DNA from: Piper betle
Taxonomy: Eukaryota; Streptophyta; Magnoliopsida; Piperales; Piperaceae
NCBI GenBank assembly: GCA_033002965.1
Contig: JAURVB010003096.1
Location: 1-64,000 of the forward strand
Direction of reading: 5' to 3'
Length of the DNA stretch: 64,000 nucleotides
Shown: positions 33,560-46,450 of the stretch, one piece after another
Layout of the letters: each line of letters opens with the position of its first letter
How positions within the stretch are numbered: the stretch's first letter is position 1
Made by a program: the position numbers and the translations under genes
Notes under the pieces: model-generated
Databases searched by the model: none
Seen by the model: only the letters and a program-made list of their open reading frames with translations
Told to the model about the DNA's origin: nothing

Positions 33560-36500
33560 GAAAGATGGCAGATTTCATGGTCCCCATGACCTGGCTGCTT
33601 CTTTCCTCAACTTCTACTCCCTTATGTAGCTAGCTTTTATTGTTAATCCTTTGCATGATGTTATCTCTGCATGTTAGCATGTCTCATAAAAATACTCATA
33701 CTAAACTAATTACTTAAATGGAATGAACAAAACCCTTAAATGTATGATATGCTTGCTGTAATATATGTCTAATCTACCATGCTCTGAACAGTGTTAATAA
33801 AATCTATAAAAATTAAATTAGGACTCCCTGATTGTCTACTGTACATTTATACGTTTTGGGATTAAATAAAATTCATATAGGAGGTTATATTGGTCAGTGT
33901 TCTGGAATTTGTAGGAATGCAAGGTGAAACCCTAGTTCCTAATTCTGGATGAAAAATCCAACACCCTAGTCAAATGGTAATAGATTTGTATGAAATTCAT
34001 CCCACACCTTAAGTAGTATTCTATTATAATCATATCTAAAATTTGGAGCATTTGGTTTTGTGGTTCACGGGTTAGTAGTTTCCCAATCCAATTAGGAGCA
34101 ACTAGCTCCAAAAATGACCTAGCCAACCTCTCCCATTACTGAGTTCACTAAAGCCCAACCACTTGAAGTTTGGACTTGAAATGATATAAAACTCAATCCA
34201 ACAGTGCTGGATACCTAACCCATTTATCTAGGCCCATTTTGAGTCCCCAAGCTTATGAATAACACTTACCAAATTGGTTTGCATCTCAAGAACCCTGCAC
34301 CTAAGCTCAACATTAGTGGGCCTAGTTTGCCATGTTGACCAATGGGCTAGCACTTGGTAATTTTTTTGTTTAAGACTTAGGGTGTAAGGGCACACTTGTC
34401 TAAATTGTAGGCAATTTAGATTTCGTTTGATATGTCTGAAAAATCGTTCGATTAAGTTTGATCGACAAAACCCTAGGTATGAGATTCTTTACTAAGGGTA
34501 CATGTAACCCCAAACCTTAATTAAAGGGTGCCTAATGAGGTTTAACACTCCATTAAGTAAGTAATTAAGTTAATTGAATGTTCTATGTGTATGTACATGC
34601 TTTGAGGCCTTGCCTCGATTTACATGACGATGTGATCCAAGTTTGATTCGGGTTCCATCTTGTGCTAGGCTACACGGAGTGAGCTCACCTAGTTAGGATG
34701 AGAAGCTTGACTAATACAGGTTCATAGGACTCTTCTGTTTCACCTCTGATTGGCTCCATGTGTGAGATTTCAACCAAGTTTTAGATGTAGGATGGCGTCG
34801 ACAACGTTTTATCAGATCCCTCTGTTGTCAACCATTTAGCTAAGTTTTTCTCATTTTAATAAAACTACAAGGATGAGATCCCTTGTTTGTTGTGAACTAA
34901 AGATCCAAAAATATATTATTTAAGTTTGTCTCTAAGTCTACTATATAAGTACATGTAATTTCATGAATTTCATGAATAAGAGATTGATTTATATGGAGAT
35001 ATGCAGATTACACTACCCCTTTACACACTAGAAAGTACAATGTCTGTATAGTACTATAAATGCACTGTGTTCCCAAAAATTATAGCACTAACCTAACTAA
35101 TGCAAGCCACCTGGGTACCATGGCGGGTGATATGTGAAGGATGTGAGGGCATAAGCTTCCTTGTATGATATGAATTATTTCCATGCATGTGTGCTGGCCA
35201 TTATAAGTATGTTATGTATGCTTACAGCTGCGTGATGGGATTCTGGAAATTTTATGATATCCCATTGGTGTTGGAAGGCACCCATCTACCAGTATTGATA
35301 CTTCATTAGTTATTTTTAGACCACTAAGCAATTCATTTGATTATTAAGGGATTTCCTATATCTATGTAGGTATGTACGCACGTCAGTGGCATCTGTAGGT
35401 GGATGAATCAAGAAGCTCAAGGTGGCAAAGGATGGTACCATGTATTGTATCAAGTTATGTACTATGAACCGTGATTTCATATGATTATTGATTTAAGATT
35501 TATGTTTTGCTGGAAATTATTTAAAACTTACTGTTATAATTTGATCAGGCCAGTGCCCCAAGATTGTTATGATGTGTATGGGTGTGTTAAGTGATGGAGT
35601 GTGCTTTAGTATTATTATATTATTACTATTATTGTCATATAAGGTATTAACTTTAGGGTACTCTAACAATTGTTTATTGGGTGCATAAGCCTAAAAATCC
35701 CAGAACATGACAAGGAGTATGTCAAGCATTATAAACCTATTTGGTTGCAGTTGTGTGTGTGATAGAGGAATGTGTACTGGAAGAGCACATAGTTCATACC
35801 GCTTGAAGGGTCTACATGAAGACCAAGAACTCAAGTATGATGTCTGGTACTTGTTGATGTTTTTGCATTTTTTTATTTAATTTCCATTTGCAGATATGCG
35901 GAACAGGTAACCATGACTTGATATTATGTTATTGGAAGATCATTAGCATCTAAGTAATTAAGATACCTAATCCAATTACTTTATTTAGAATAAAATTTTG
36001 ACCATGTCCCACAATCCAAGCTTTAAACTGTAGTGGGGGTGTGTCTCTTTTGTACTTCAAAGCGATCATTAGCATATATAAAGTCACATTCTTATTCACG
36101 AGGAAGTCCTGCCTCTCTCATCGCTCAAAATATTCATGCTAGGATCTTTAAGTTTGGGAACCCATCCTATGGTAGTATGATTAGCATGCATCATGTATGA
36201 ATGCGCTGACAAGATTACTGTTACAAGCGCAACTGCCGGAGGCACCGGGAGCTAGGGTCTGGCAGTTGTTCCTAGTCATCCCACATCCGAGACTGGTAGA
36301 AGGGGCTATCTGAGTGGTGGAAACAACTTACCGTTACTAATCCGTGTTATAGTTGCAGGCATGATCGAGTAGTGGTGCATGGTGCATGTTGGGATACCGA
36401 GCAAGATGCCGGGACCTGATATGTGAGTAGTGGTAAAATGAGCGGTAAATGGTGCCAAGCATGTTGCTGCAAGGAAACCTCAAGATGGTGAGCATTCCGA

Positions 36501-38100
36501 CATTTGGAGCGAGAATGGTGTGATGACAAAACACCGGTGTGGCACTAAACGTAGTGGTCAGATTGTCCGTGAAGCGAGGTTGCTGTCAACCGAGCTTACC
36601 GATAAGCAGTGCCGAGCCGTGTCGAGCGGTAGCGAGCAATGCGCGAGCGAGCAGTGCTGAGAGGTAGTGAGCAGGCTGTGTCGAGCATTGCCGAGTGATG
36701 CCGAGCGGTAGCGAGCGATGCCTAGCAGTAGTGAGCAGCATGCAGTGAGCGGCAGCGAGCAGGACTGGGCATACCAATCCAAATAGTGGTATGTGGGCAC
36801 GATGGTCAAGGCTGACAGAGCCAAATACCGGCACAATGGTGTTTATCTGCGGTTGATGTGCGCTACAGAGTTCTAGCGGTATGGGAGAATGTTGGGACTT
36901 GGAGCGGTACATTTGCTGGAACTTGCCAGGAGGTGTAGGGCTGGCTGGGGTCGAACTAGATGGGTTCAACCATGTAGCCAAGGCGCGCCAGGGGATTTGC
37001 TTGATCGAGAAATTGCCGATAAGGACGCTGATGGTATTTATCTTTATCAACAACCAATGCTGGAAGTTGGTTACAGCAAACTTCAGGTATGCAGATATTT
37101 GGACATTAGAATATTGGAGGTTGTTGGTGGTTACAACAGAATCCAATTGCTGAACGTGGACACAATCTCAGGCGAGTGCAGGATCTGAGATCTGGGATCT
37201 GCATACAGACATTGAAGATTGCTGCACGGTCGTAACAAACACAAAGATCTCTATATGAAGGGACGTTTCTTTGTATGGAGAGGATCAGACGTGCAATTGT
37301 GTGAATCTCTGAGTGGAGAAGAGATAACTTTAATCGAGCTAGGAGACACTTGCAGCCATCGCGAGCAGTTCTTCGTGTCAAGTGCTGGGGCTTCAAGGGA
37401 ACCATAGGGGTAGCCATCTGCTGGGATCAAGGTACACAATTCCTATTCCACGACCTGATTGAATATCTAGCTGAGGGGATATTGCATGCAAACAGGCCGA
37501 CCGTGGGTGGTGGCTTGGGGTCGTGAATGTGAGGACACATTGTGAGTGGGGTACTCGGCTGTTTTCACAGCCTCCCTATCAGGAAAGGAAGTAGGTTGTG
37601 GGGTTTGCATGTCCACAGTAGCCAAGTAGTCAAGGTAGATTGTCTACTTGTTTCCTTTGTTTTGAGTTTATGAAATTAAGGTTGGAGGGCTCCATAATTG
37701 TGTGGTGTCATCGTCGATGACATGTTAGGCGTGTACCAATAGCAAGGTCTTGGATTCTAGATCTTGTGAACCGAAGGGGGTAATCAGTTTGACGCATCGA
37801 ACCATAGTACCTTGGTGTGGCTGCGTATTAGAAGTCGTCGTGCATATTTCTGTGTGGTGGTTGGTTGATAGAATTATTAGTATCGACCACTAAACTTGGG
37901 CGCCCAGCCGTTGGGTGCAGTCTTGTGTCCGGAGTACTTATGCGTGTAACATTGTTGCTTCTTTATCGCACTATTTTGCAGGAAAGCTGCGTGCTTGTGG
38001 AAGGCTGGTGTTTCCAAGACGATAGTAGTCAAACAAATATCTTTCCAAATTATAACATCAAACCTTGGCCTGCCCTCAAACCGAAAAATGAGGTGTGACA
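33560..38100 (+). mobile_element. Gypsy LTR, plus orientation (copy A), possibly solo
   Basis: It aligns with copies C and B. Shared parts include TGCAAGGTGAAACCCTAGTT near 33918, TCAAATGGTAATAG near 33969, the two-box module (34806-34820, 34871-34885) and ACTATATAAGTAC near 34939 as the TATA site. It ends AAAAATGAGGTGTGACA at 38100, the same end type as copy D. No PBS follows, so it is a 3' or solo LTR. A PPT could not be placed because the left edge is unclear. The GC-rich repeats at 36590-36760 lie within it. Length is about 4.5 kb, with possible extra insertions. Confidence 0.55.
36590..36770 (+). repeat. Degenerate short tandem repeats (GCCGAGCGGTAGCGAGC type)
   Basis: Imperfect words of the type GAGCGGTAGCGAGC, GCGAGCGAGCAGTG and GCCGAGTGATGCCGAGC repeat about eight times with a period of roughly 20-25 bases. 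Local GC content is clearly above the surroundings. Confidence 0.6.
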
Positions 38101-40689
38101 GTTCAATAATTAAGATAATTAAGTTAATTATTAATTAACTTAAGATTTTCACGTAGAAGTCATTTTATAACCATACAAGTGTTAAAATATTTTTATTTTA
38201 ATTATTTTAATAATTAACTACTTTGGTACACACAACAATGTCACATAGAAAGATCCCAAAAATTATAAAGTTTCAATCTTTTTATAGTTTCAGCCATTAG
38301 TTCATATATTAGTTCGTAGATTTTATAAATTTACGCTGAAATGAATATTTTATTATATTTTATTAGAAAAACATAACAAATTAATAAAAATCACATTTTT
38401 TATACAAAATCAACAAGTTAAGTACTAGATCTATGTAATATGATAACAATCTAACTATCTACATGCCTAAATAGGGAGTTCTATATGCAAACATAATGAA
38501 TCATGCTGAAAACGAAAAGAAACGGGAAAGAGGGGAGCGTAGCTTGATGGGTAGGCAAAAAGGAGATGAAGAGAAGGGGAGGGCGATATGGGGAGCGGCA
38601 CTAAGATGGTGGTGGCGGCCATGGCAAGGGGAAGAAGAAAGAATAAGAAAAGTGAGGAGGGGAAGAAATGATGTGGTGGTGGGGTTAAAACCCTGCCCTC
38701 CTTGTGACAAGTGTGTTGCGATGCTAGGCCCTAGAATCAGGCCAAAAACACACGAAAACATGGAAAATGAGAGAGGAAGGTGGGGCAAAGGATGGGGAAG
38801 TGAAGGGGCCAGATTGGGAGTCTTCTATGGCACATCTAGGGCTAAGAAATACGTCCATAATTTATGCGAAATGACTTTAAATGCGCCACATGCAAATACG
38901 GTCCTAACTCTACTATACACCACCAAACAACACAGACTAGGTTGGCAATTGGGGTTGACTGAACAACTCGACAACATGCAAACTCAATGCCAGAGCCCAA
39001 AATAGGACACAAGAGGTTTCACTAGCACCAGACCGATCAAATTGGACCGATCGTGTTACTCGGATAGAACCAACAAACTTAGTGTAAAACACTAGGCCAA
39101 CGGACCGGGTTTTACACTTGGTCTTCTTCTTCACTTGGAGTCTTCATGATCTTGATTCCTTTGCATAGTCTCCTTGGATCATACTTACAGAGGATGCAAT
39201 GTTATCTCATTAAAACATGGTTCAACACTTCCATCTAGACCTTAGTTGATGAAGACAACTCCAATGTGTTGTGAACTCTCTAAGTATTTGGTGCCAATCC
39301 TAATGATGCATTCCTTGAGCTTGCCATGTAGACCTTCAACTCATGATCTCTTCATACTCTAGCCATGTAGTCCTTCCATCTTCATGCTTTGTACCTACAT
39401 GAGTATTAGCATAATAAATAGTGCAAGATGTCATGCCATGGAATGCTCATGTCATGATAAATATGTCATGCAACCTTTGGTCAACAACAGATTGACAACC
39501 TAAAATAAGTTAGTCATTCTCATTAATTAATCATTACTATTTTTAACTCACGAGATGACTATACTCTAACCATTAATACCTTCCCTTACATATGAGCACA
39601 CTCCCACTAAACATGTACCCATTACATATATACACTTTACCCCAAGGTCATTAAAACAAAGAATTTATTACAAGGGAGGGATTTAAAAAGTATGTCTAAC
39701 AATCATCACCACCACTATGACCATGCATCATCAATGTTCATGTCTAGAATGATAATCACCAAAACATGGACCTAACACTATGCATCTTTTTGGGAAATAG
39801 CAGGGCTATAGGAGAGCATAGTGTTACCAACAAAAAAAATTGTTTTAGGATTGCATAAGAGATGACTCACATGACATTGGATTTGATGATGTTCACATAA
39901 TAGGATAATGAAGATATGCTGGAGTGTCCAATAAAAAAATCATAAAGCATCATCAACTTTTCGAATATGGGGCTAAGAAGTAATGTGGAGGAGAAAGAAG
40001 TTAAGATGCTCATTGATGCACTTGAAATTTTCATGAGAAAAAGTATCAAAAGGAGCAGTATGAAGGACATAATTGGATATAGGCCCTAAATGAAATTATA
40101 AAATTGGTTATTAATTTGAACCTTTGTGCATCTCAATTCATGACTTTTAGGGAGATCAAACTTCACTTCATTAGTATGTCCCTTGAGAAATGCTGTGCTT
40201 GGTTGACCCTCATGGCCGCTAAGAGTCAAGTTGGTTAATTATTATTGGGAAACTTGTGATGTTATGGGATGCCATCTTTTTTAACGATCATCATGTTATG
40301 AGCTAATGAGTTACACAACTTATAGGCATTGGGCAATTAATGTTTTTTATGATCAGTATTGTCTTGTTATGGCTTTAGGATGTTGCCTTTTCGAGGATCT
40401 TTTGTTTGAACATAAAAGGTTATCTTACCTATTATTGCAAGGCTCTCAAAAGTATTCACGATCATTTTGTATTTCATGAAGAAAGTATAGTGTCATGCTC
40501 TTAAAATCATTTCTGATCACTTTTTGTAAGGAGATATTTATAATGAACGTATCCACCCAATTTTGATGATCATATATTGTATGTAGCACTATAACATCAA
40601 TTGATATAGATGATAATGTTACAATGTGGGTGGTCATTTATATCATTTTATATCTCTTCGTTGTTTTAGTATGTACAATGTGATTAGAA
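38101..40689. other. Intergenic region with a GC-richer patch
   Basis: AT-rich DNA, then a purine- and GC-rich patch at 38500-38830 that opens a 169-codon frame with biased composition and no family resemblance. It is similar in texture to the G-rich part of the gypsy LTRs (9690-9950). The rest, to 40689, has no supported gene. Confidence 0.4.
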
Positions 40690-41925
40690 GAATATATTTG
40701 TAAAGACCTCTATCAATTTAACATCCTCGACTCCTTGGGACCGATGGGAGAATATATGTGAGGTGGTTATTGGATAATTGATGTTCACTTTTTCTAAGGT
40801 TGATGAGATGCACTCTCCAACTTTTTTGAACTTCTGTAATATCTTAAAGAGTAGGTGTTTGTTAAAAGAAACAAAGTTTGTGTGTATAGAAGAACAAGTT
40901 GTAATTTTCCTAAGCACGGTTGGGCAAAATAAGCATTATTATGTGACTCAACAATTTTTTTGTTGCTCTGTATGGATGCTACTATTTCAACAAGGTTTTA
41001 GATTTCATTTTCTTATTTGAAGCTGACTTTTTATTATATCTATCATCAAATGTTCCCAAAAAAATTAGTGAAGATGAATGCTTCTTTCCATACTTAGGTA
41101 TTTTCAAGTTTAAAACTTTCTTTATTTTTATTTTTTTTAAACATGTTTCAATGATATGTAATTGTATTTTGTTGTTGGATTTTATTGGAAGCATTGATGG
41201 AGCATATATCCCCATGCTAATTAAAGGACCTGACACAACCAAGTATCAAAACATAAAGGGTACTTTGTCACAAAATGTAACGGTTGTTTGTTCTTATAAT
41301 ATGCTCTTTATAGTTGACTTACCTAGTTGGGAAGGGTCAACCGTAGATGATAGAGTTTTGAAGTCAACACTCCCAAGAGAAGATAAACTTGTACCTTAAA
41401 GTATTTATGAATTTGTGTGAAAATTATATTATGCCCCATATTACTTACAATGATCCATAATGTTTATTTTAGTTAGGTAAAAATTATCTTGTCCATAGTG
41501 GCTATCCAAACTTATCTGGATTTTTGTCTCCATATCGTGCAACTTGGTATCGCCTAAAAGAATACGGAGATCAAAACCTACCCCAAACACCAAAAGAATT
41601 ATTCAACCATAAACATTCATCACTGAGCGGATAGTTGGAATGCTTAATGCTCGCTGCACCATTTGGAAAATACCACCTCCATTCCCTTACAAAGCACAGG
41701 TAAAACTAGCGATTGTATATTGTGTGCTGGATAATTATATTAGGCTTTATGATAACCAAGACGAATATGCTGCGGTTGAAGAGGAAAGATTTCTATTAGA
41801 TGATGAAGATGATTCCTATTATATACCAATGCGAGTAAAGGATATAAATTTGCCAATGTATTAGCTTAAAGATCGTGCTTCATGGTATCGAGATGGAATT
41901 GCGAAGCTAATGTCAAACAATAGAT
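40690..41925 (+). pseudogene. PIF/Harbinger transposase (HARBI1/ALP1-like), decayed
   Basis: Frames joined by eye give the order of plant PIF/Harbinger transposases. First comes an N-terminal helical part: FLNFCNILKSRCLLKETKFV and IEEQVVIFL (about 40815-40910). A DDE nuclease follows with FIGSIDGAYIP (first Asp, about 41180), YQNIKGTLSQNV, WEGSTVDDRVL (second Asp, about 41330) and ELFNHKHSSL. ERIVGMLNAR (third acidic site, about 41625) comes next, then PPPFPYKAQVKLAIVYCVLDN. The C-terminus has an acidic EEERFLLDDEDD. At least four stops and several frameshifts break it. Terminal inverted repeats and a 3-bp target duplication were not found, nor a Myb-like partner ORF. The residues kept at the active site show descent, not activity. 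Confidence 0.8.
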
Positions 41926-42618
41926 AATTGAAGGAGTAAATTTTGGATGTCTGATGTTTGCGATGATCCTGTTTGAGAGTAGTATTTTCTTATTTTGTAC
42001 TTTATACTATCAATTTTTTGTTGAAAATATCTTATCACGATTTGTTATATGATATTATCAATTTAAAAAGTAAATAATCTTGATATAAGCTTGGACGCAA
42101 TTATTAAATTTAATAACTTATAAGAACTTTATTAATATATAAGTTACATTCACAGCGAAATTTCAACTAATCTCACTAACATGTTAAATCTACTTACCAT
42201 TAATTTATAGCTTAAACAGATACTAACAGATGAACTTTGATTCACAGTAGATGTACAGTGAAATATCAAACACTATGAACCTAATTTAATACTACAAATC
42301 AAATTCACACTCTCACTAACTGCAATTCCCCCGTCCCCCCACCCCCATATTTCAAATTCAGCATGGTGTAGGCTCTTGTACTATTTTAAGATTTCTTTTT
42401 AAAACTCTGTTTTTTTTAAAACAAACAAACTATATTTGAACCTTTGTAGTGGTCTCTGAGTGAATCATAGTTGTTTGCATGGACTTTGCACATGTACGTT
42501 GTCACTTGCCATCTTTGCACATTTTGGAATACTATGAGGCATCAGGCAAGTGGCATGCCTCGGGCTATTCTAAACTATCACCGGAGAACTGAACTTCAAT
42601 TAGAATGACAGTGTGATG
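41926..42618. other. AT-rich intergenic DNA
   Basis: No ORF or repeat with support. It may include the 3' flank of the PIF/Harbinger element, but I could not find its terminal repeat. Confidence 0.4.
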
Positions 42619-43635
42619 GTTGTACCTAGGGGTGGGCGCGGACGTCCGAATTGGTCCGACCGTCCGAAGTCCGAAGTATGTCCGACCGAATTTGACCGAC
42701 CGAATTCGACCGAATTAAAACAAACCAAACATGGACATTTCTTTGTCCGACCGAATGACCGACCGAATGACTGATATTTTATATCAATAATATAACATTT
42801 TCAACATTTGTAAGGCTAATATTATAGTTTATAAAAATTTTAAAATGTAATATACAGTAAATTAATTAAGTTCATACATAAAATTGATATTTAATATCTT
42901 AAATAATAAAAAATGACATACATAGGATAAAAGTCACTCTTATTATAAGCTATAAATACTTTTAGAGTTAAGACCCAACAATCTATTAAGACCCAACAAT
43001 CTCCTGTGTGGAATAACATAAAAAGATGGTAAGTAAAGCCAATGATGAAATATTCAAAATTTTAATTATATCACCAATAGTATATGATATTTGTTTTGTA
43101 AGAAAGCATTTGTTCTCATGCAAATGTAAGTGAACAGTTAATCAGGTGCGCTAGTTTCATTCTTTAATAAGTACCAACGTCTCAAGTAACGAAATATTTC
43201 GAAGAAAAAGCAGATTCGAAAACTACGACTTTAAACAAACTAAAGTTTGGTATAAAAAAAGATTTTATAAATTAATCTCAACAAAAATTTCACCATCCTT
43301 CAATCTTTGTATCCCTCAATAGAAAATAATCTTTGAAATTTGTTATTCTCTAACAATTATCAAAATGCTAAGTATAGCAAGGGAAACAAAGAGATAACAT
43401 CATAAATAGCTATTCTTCAACAATCTTTGACAGTACCTATTCTTTCTAAGATGCAAACTTCCTTCACCAAATAATTGTACAAAATTTTATAGCTCAATCA
43501 CTACACAATTTTGTTAGAATAAATTTTTTTACATTATCATCTAAGTATAAATAATATAAACTTATAAAATAATAATAATTAATCCTAAATATAAAATAAA
43601 CTAAATTTAAGATAAATTAAGTAATATATACACAG

Positions 43636-44100
43636 CGGCCACGGGCGGCGGTTCGACGGAGTCTGGCGGCGCCGCGGCGGCAATCCGGCGGCGGAGGCAG
43701 GGCAGACGAGGCAAGCAGCGGCATATGTTTAGGGTGGCGCTCCGGCGAGGCAGGCGGCGGCGGAGGCTGGAGCGGCGCAAGCTGGGCAGGGGAGGGCGGC
43801 AGCAAGAGGCGGCGGTGGATCTTCACACGGCGCACAGAGGGAGGCGGAGACACGAGCAGATGAGGCGGGCGGAGCGGAGGCGGGCGGAGCGGAGGCGGGC
43901 GGAGCGGAGGCTGGCGGAGCGGAGGCTGGCGGAGCGGAGGCTGGCGGAGCGGAGGCTGGCGGAGCGGAGGCTGGCGGAGCGGAGGCTGGCGGAGCGGAGA
44001 TGGTGGCGGTTCGGCGGAGGCAAGGGGAGGGTGGGTGAGGGCGGCGGCGACGGAGGGCGGCGGCAGGATGCTGCGGCGGCGGCGGCGGCGGCGTCCTATG
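43636..44100. other. GC-rich internal block of the hAT element
   Basis: GC content jumps from AT-rich to strongly GC-rich for about 465 bases, with CGGCGG words throughout, then drops again. This could be captured host sequence or expanded simple repeat. Open frames here exist on both strands only because the repeat lacks stops. Confidence 0.6.
43867..44000. repeat. 15-bp minisatellite, nine units
   Basis: The unit GGCGGAGCGGAGGCT (with GGCG in the first units) repeats with exact 15-base spacing. GGAGCGGA starts are at 43871, 43886, 43901, 43916, 43931, 43946, 43961, 43976 and 43991. The period is a multiple of three, so it reads as the pentapeptide RRLAE on plus and SLRSA on minus. Confidence 0.95.
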
Positions 44101-44291
44101 AACAGTATTTCTGGGTTAGGGTTTTAGAAATTTTGGTTTTGATTTCGGACCGTCCACGGACATTGCTCCGGCCCGACGGACAAGTCGGACATTAACTCGG
44201 TCGGACAAGTTTTGTCCGATAAAATTTTTGACAAACGCGGACAATATTTTGTCCGACATCCGTCCGACCGATGCCCACCCCTAGTTGTACC

Positions 44292-44869
44292 CAGGCTCCC
44301 TTTTCGTTGAAGCATCGCAAGTTCTTTGACCTATTAGGATACATGAAAAAATAATTTGTTAATTTTTTTATTATCAATGACTCCTTTCACTGGCATTGAA
44401 TTTAACATAATTGGAACTTTTAGTGGACAAGTTTAATGTCTAACTCTAAATCGGGTATTCAAGTTCAAGTCCAATTTCAAAGTTTTGATCTTCAAAACCT
44501 AAATTTGATCCCCTCCGTTGTGTTTGAAATGCTGAAATATTGTAGATTATTAAATTGTGTGCCAAACGGAGTAAGAAATGTCCTAAAAAATACGTTCATG
44601 CTCGACTAAGAGGTAGGTGCATGGAGGTGACACACCTAAGCTAAAGAATGGCATACACCACTCTAGAAATGTAAAACCAAAATCTTTGGAGAGATTTTTT
44701 GGTATGTTTAAGCACAATATTTTGTTGAGAACCGGCTCCGAGCCTGTGATGCAAAGAACAACTACAAAGTTTCGGTGTTGCCGGAAAGAGCATTGTTTGG
44801 ATAGAAAAAATTCGACAACTTGTCACTTTGATCATACTTGGCTACATATTCAACTTTTTGGTGTTTTTT
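44292..44869. other. Intergenic DNA between two hAT-type elements
   Basis: The flank after the hAT element holds only short ORFs. The frame at 44617-44892 has no resemblance I can name. Confidence 0.35.
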
Positions 44870-45394
44870 TAAGGGTGAGCACAATTTGGTGAAAACCGAA
44901 CCAAACCCAAATTAGCCATTTGGTTCAGTTCCGAAATAATTTGGTTCGGTTTCGGTTGGGCTGAATGACAATTGGAGTGTATTTTGATATTTCGGTTTAA
45001 AACCAAACTGAACCAAAATAACCGAATTTTTAAAAAAAATATTCCAAAATTTATATTTTATCTTTATTATTATGAAATTATGATATTATATGATTAAATT
45101 TTATTTTTTTAATATGATATATAATTATATACATTTAAAATTACTTGTTAAATGGTTATGTTCACTAAAATAATGATCTAAATTTAATTAAATAATTAAT
45201 TTTTTGTTATTTATAACTTATATGGTGCAATTCAGTTATTCAGTTACAAAACCGAAGTGGCCGAAATAATTTGGTTTATTTTGGTTCAATTTTAAAGGTA
45301 TTTCAATTTGGGTTTGGTTGTGAAATTCGGAGATTGAACGGAGTTTGTTTGGCTTGATTGGTTACAAATAGAAGTGGCCAAATGCTCACCCCTA
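44870..45394. mobile_element. hAT-like MITE (about 525 bp)
   Basis: The left end TAAGGGTGAGCA and the right end TGCTCACCCCTA are near-perfect inverted repeats. Subterminal regions on both sides repeat TTTGGTTCGGTTT/AAACCGAACC-type words. The expected 8-bp duplication is weak (TGTTTTTT versus ATTTTTGC), so the insertion is older or the boundary is off by a base or two. It is a different family from the 42627 element, with GGTGAGCA instead of GGTGGGC. Confidence 0.65.
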
Positions 45395-45468
45395 ATTTTT
45401 GCATATCTTATTAGCTAGTTGTTTTTTATCGTTACAAGGAAGGTTTTTTATGGCAATAATTATCTAGA

Positions 45469-45745
45469 CTAACCAAGATTTCACGCCATGCATGACTTAT
45501 ATTACTAAAAAAATTTAATTTTATAGATAAACTCTCGTTGAATAATAAGATATACTATAATAATCTAATATCTTAAATATAGATTTTGATTGACATTAAA
45601 GATAAATCGTAACTAAATGGGAAGATAAACAATCATAATTTGATTTATTTTTATTATTTTTATTTTTGTTGTATTTTAATTAATTAAATCTTCTACTTTT
45701 AATCAGAGTCCAGCATTGAGTTACCCTTTTATTAATAAGAGTAGA
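45469..45745 (-). mobile_element. Non-autonomous Helitron, copy 4 (minus)
   Basis: On the minus strand it starts TCTACTCTTATTAATAAAAG after an A and ends TTGGTTAG before a T. It aligns with the other copies, including GTCATGCATGGCGTG (hairpin region) near the end. The terminal CTAG has become TTAG by one change. Confidence 0.65.
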
Positions 45746-46450
45746 TTGAGCATAGAATTACTAATTGGAAAGAGGGATTGAGAGAAGAATACAGAGCTGT
45801 TCATGTGGTCATATTTTATCTAGTTGTGCTCCGATGGACAAGAAAGTTGCCTAAAAGTTGGCCCGGTAAACAATGTTTTACGAAAACAATTCTTTTTTGG
45901 ACAAGTTTTTTGAGGAGGGAACATCGGCGAAGTTGTTGTTTTCTTGTCCCTTTTTTCTTTCTTTAGTTCTGGAAAGGATTAGGAGAGGGTATTTAAAGGG
46001 CGGAATGAGAACTATTCAGCATATTTTTTTCTCAATTTTCTACCTTTGTATGTTCCTCAAAGTCTCCATTTTCTAAAACTTACCTCCTACTTCACAATTC
46101 CCACCATCTTAATTACTTTTATTCATAGGTGTACGCTTGATTTTGGTTAGTGTTGAGAATTTGATTTTAGATTTTAGGTTATAGAGTGGGCATGAAAGTA
46201 GGCTTGGATTAGATAATTTAGGTTCAATAAAGAAAACTAGCGTTTAAAATAATGTATTTTAAAGTCAATTCAACCTGACAACATTAAGTACGTAGCAAAA
46301 CATAGCAAATTTTATTATCTAAAAATAACTAACAAGACCAACCTATAGTTCTAAAAAATGTAAATATTGAAAAAGGCTATCTTTTTGAATGGATCCTTTG
46401 TTAGAATTCATACTTGAATATAATACTTTGTTCTTGTTGAAAAGTTGGCA
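45746..46450. other. Intergenic DNA between Helitron copies
   Basis: Short ORFs only, no family resemblance. T-rich near 45900-46080. Confidence 0.35.

Larger units (their letters stand above)
42627..44283. mobile_element. Non-autonomous hAT transposon (1657 bp) with 8-bp TSD
   Basis: The ends are exact inverted repeats TAGGGGTGGGC..GCCCACCCCTA. The subterminal zones on both sides are filled with TCCGACC/GGTCGGA words, typical transposase-binding repeats. Both flanks carry the perfect duplication GTTGTACC (42619-42626 and 44284-44291), the 8-bp size made by hAT transposases. The middle is AT-rich up to 43630 and then very GC-rich to 44100. No transposase is encoded, so it depends on another element. 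Intact ends and TSD suggest a fairly recent insertion. Confidence 0.92.

Noticed and set aside
38496..39005. 169-codon plus-strand frame
   Set aside because: Purine-rich biased composition resembling LTR G-rich zones, with no start context, domain or codon pattern support.
43725..44195. 156-codon frame across the minisatellite
   Set aside because: Open because the 15-bp repeat and GC-rich block lack stops. It lies inside a non-autonomous hAT element and is also open on the other strand.
44617..44892. 91-codon frame next to the hAT-like MITE
   Set aside because: It ends within the MITE terminal repeat and has no family resemblance.
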